From: Spirochaetaceae bacterium | Lineage (GTDB): Bacteria > Spirochaetota > Spirochaetia > Treponematales > Breznakiellaceae | Direction: 5' to 3' | DNA length: 5,469 nt | NCBI GenBank assembly: GCA_031269165.1 | Contig: JAISZQ010000061.1 | Span: forward strand, 1 to 5,469 | Part shown: piece after piece, positions 4,955 to 5,469 of the stretch | How positions within the stretch are numbered: position 1 is the first letter of the stretch | How the letters are laid out: each line of letters starts with the position of its first letter | Program-made: the position numbers and the translations under genes | The notes under the pieces: model-generated | Databases searched by the model: none | Told to the model about the DNA's origin: nothing | Seen by the model: the letters and a program-made list of their open reading frames with translations, nothing else

Positions 4955-4980
4955 ATATCCGTCATCCCCCGCAATCGGGG
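4955..4980. repeat. GC-rich hairpin repeat, copy B
   Basis: The first 20 bases are identical to 4554-4573. The stem is shorter here, CCCCG/CGGGG (4967-4971 with 4976-4980) with a CAAT loop, and the outer ATG/CAT pairs of copy A are lost. The copies lie in the same orientation 401 bases apart. Confidence 0.65.
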
Positions 4981-5098
4981 CCAAACCTTAACCTACACAA
5001 AAAACTTTCGTCTATCCGCCTCCTTTATCCTCCCCATTCATGGTGCCCATAGCAAGAAAAAAAATTGCTATATGGCCCGCCAAGCACGGCGCACGGAG

Positions 5099-5114
5099 AT
5101 GATTTTCGAATCAT
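5099..5114. repeat. Hairpin with TTCG tetraloop
   Basis: ATGATT and AATCAT pair perfectly around TTCG, a loop sequence that is extra-stable in RNA when read rightward (UUCG), although the closing T-A pair is not the optimal C-G. No gene is attached to it in the window and no T-run follows. Confidence 0.35.
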
Positions 5115-5144
5115 AAATATTTACATACCAAGTTTCATAAGTTT

Positions 5145-5172
5145 GTTATAAATACTCATTGGACTTGTTCAA
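5145..5172 (-). promoter_or_regulatory. Weak leftward promoter candidate
   Basis: On the minus strand TTGAAC (5172-5167) and TATAAC (5150-5145) are 16 bases apart. They match the sigma-70 consensus at four and five of six places. A transcript would run leftward through the gene-poor region toward the 55-residue ORF. The -35 box lies inside the hairpin at 5161-5199, so the match may be fortuitous. Confidence 0.25.
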
Positions 5173-5199
5173 CAACCCGGTTGGTTGTCTCACAAGTCC
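5161..5199. repeat. 39-bp interrupted palindrome
   Basis: GGACTTGT (5161-5168) pairs perfectly with ACAAGTCC (5192-5199). Inside, CAACAAC and GTTGGTTG form a second stem with one bulged base around a CCG loop. It looks like a dispersed intergenic repeat or a structured RNA element and lies directly next to the second hairpin at 5201-5233. Confidence 0.6.
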
Positions 5200-5200
5200 T

Positions 5201-5240
5201 GCGGTTTTTCAGGCTAAAGCCTTGCAAAACTGCGCTTTTT
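5201..5240 (+). terminator. Intrinsic terminator-like hairpin
   Basis: GCGGTTTT (5201-5208) pairs with AAAACTGC (5226-5233) over eight pairs including one G-U. It encloses a second stem AGGC/GCCT (5211-5214 with 5219-5222) with a TAAA loop. GC and five T residues follow at 5236-5240. Read rightward this has the form of a rho-independent terminator. It lies 14 bases beyond the stop of the minus-strand remnant that ends at 5254, so it could also act at that gene's 3' end, though the minus strand shows no T-run after the stem. Confidence 0.4.
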
Positions 5241-5253
5241 AAAGGTCGCTCTC

Positions 5254-5469
5254 TTAAGAAAAAATGTCTGTAAATTCACTAAAATCAAGATCCTTTATAA
5301 CATCCTCTGGCCATTCAACTTCCTTGCAAGAAAAGAGATCTAACTTATCAACTCATGTTACGCAAAAGTGCCATTATCCCCCATGTTAAAAGCAGACAGT
5401 AATTCCATTCCCCTCTTCAATGATGCCATGTAAATCTGTGATTTTACTGCAAAGTGATTGTACCCGTGA
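5254..5469 (-). pseudogene. Decayed 3' coding remnant at the right edge, unknown family
   Basis: One minus-strand frame from the window edge reads convincingly protein-like in two blocks: KITDLHGIIEEGNGITVCF, and after three in-frame stops DKLDLFSCKEVEWPEDV followed by IKDLDFSEFTDIFS and a TAA at 5254-5256. Both blocks lie in the same frame, so a pair of compensating indels or several substitutions could have broken the middle (about 5357-5388). A second frame is open from the edge to 5358 (containing SLKRGMELLSAFNMGDNG), so the exact history is unclear. No start codon with a ribosome-binding site is visible for the last block. I do not recognise the family. The remnant might also be non-coding sequence that looks protein-like by chance. 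Confidence 0.4.

Larger units (their letters stand above)
4762..5253. other. Gene-poor region of about 490 bases with scattered repeats and hairpins
   Basis: I see no convincing gene on either strand. Plus-strand frames at 4686-4991 and 4844-5116 lack ribosome-binding sites and run across repeats. On the minus strand, AAAGGAGG (5017-5024) is followed by GATAGACGAAAG and GTTTTTTGTGTAGG. This echoes the start of the 55-residue gene (GATAGATGAAA... GTTTTGTGTG) with ACG in place of ATG, so it may be a dead relative of that gene. ATAGCAA/TTGCTAT (5049-5055 with 5065-5071) is another seven-pair hairpin around an A-rich loop. The other elements of this stretch are listed separately. Confidence 0.5.

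Noticed and set aside
4844..5116. 90-codon plus-strand frame (and the overlapping one at 4686-4991)
   Set aside because: No good ribosome-binding site, runs through the hairpin repeat and T-runs, and shows no domain-like pattern. The earlier frame is also antisense to the 55-residue ORF.
1..5469. tRNA, rRNA or riboswitch genes
   Set aside because: No cloverleaf with TTCRA-type T-loop, no rRNA-like conserved blocks and no recognisable riboswitch core were seen by eye. No T-box or his-leader attenuator is visible in the 46 bases before hisD.

Overview
The window looks like a chromosomal piece from a spirochaete of the Treponema type, possibly an animal- or termite-gut lineage. This is an inference, not a proof. 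It rests on secreted proteins whose signal peptides end in 'FAQ', a remnant of a BspA-like leucine-rich-repeat (LRR) surface protein, a spirochaete-like pairing of a SEC59/DGK1-type lipid kinase with core metabolism, and intergenic repeats built from 'CGAAT' words. The left two thirds (about 1-3900) are GC-rich; the right third (about 4030-5469) is clearly more AT-rich and gene-poor.

Layout. Positions 1-247 hold a dispersed repeat that runs off the left edge, then a GC-rich tail. A two-gene leftward unit follows: a CTP-dependent polyprenol/diacylglycerol-kinase-like membrane protein (248-910) immediately downstream of hisD, histidinol dehydrogenase (912-2450). A 46-bp divergent intergenic region (2451-2496) separates hisD from a rightward gene for a secreted HEAT-like helical-repeat protein (2497-3672). 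That gene has a near-consensus promoter placed so that transcription should start on the ATG, giving a leaderless mRNA. Beyond it is a 186-bp palindromic, MITE-like element with perfect 16-bp terminal inverted repeats (3713-3898). Its right half is nearly identical to the repeat at 1-98. The element abuts a broken LRR-protein gene (3899-4015, minus strand), which keeps its ribosome-binding site and signal peptide, carries a frameshift, and is cut exactly at the element boundary.

The AT-rich right part holds a small secreted orphan protein (4062-4439, minus), a 55-codon ORF with a good ribosome-binding site (4594-4761, minus), two copies of a GC-rich hairpin repeat sharing 20 identical bases (4554-4582 and 4955-4980), several hairpins, and a decayed coding remnant at the right edge (5254-5469, minus).

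How the parts work together: hisD and the lipid-kinase-like gene are almost certainly translated from one message, with one base between them, although their biochemistry is unrelated. The HEAT-like protein is divergently transcribed and independent. I see no complete defence, CRISPR, secretion or biosynthetic system. The most notable things are the palindromic element and the gene it interrupts, the predicted leaderless transcript, and the two insertions in hisD.
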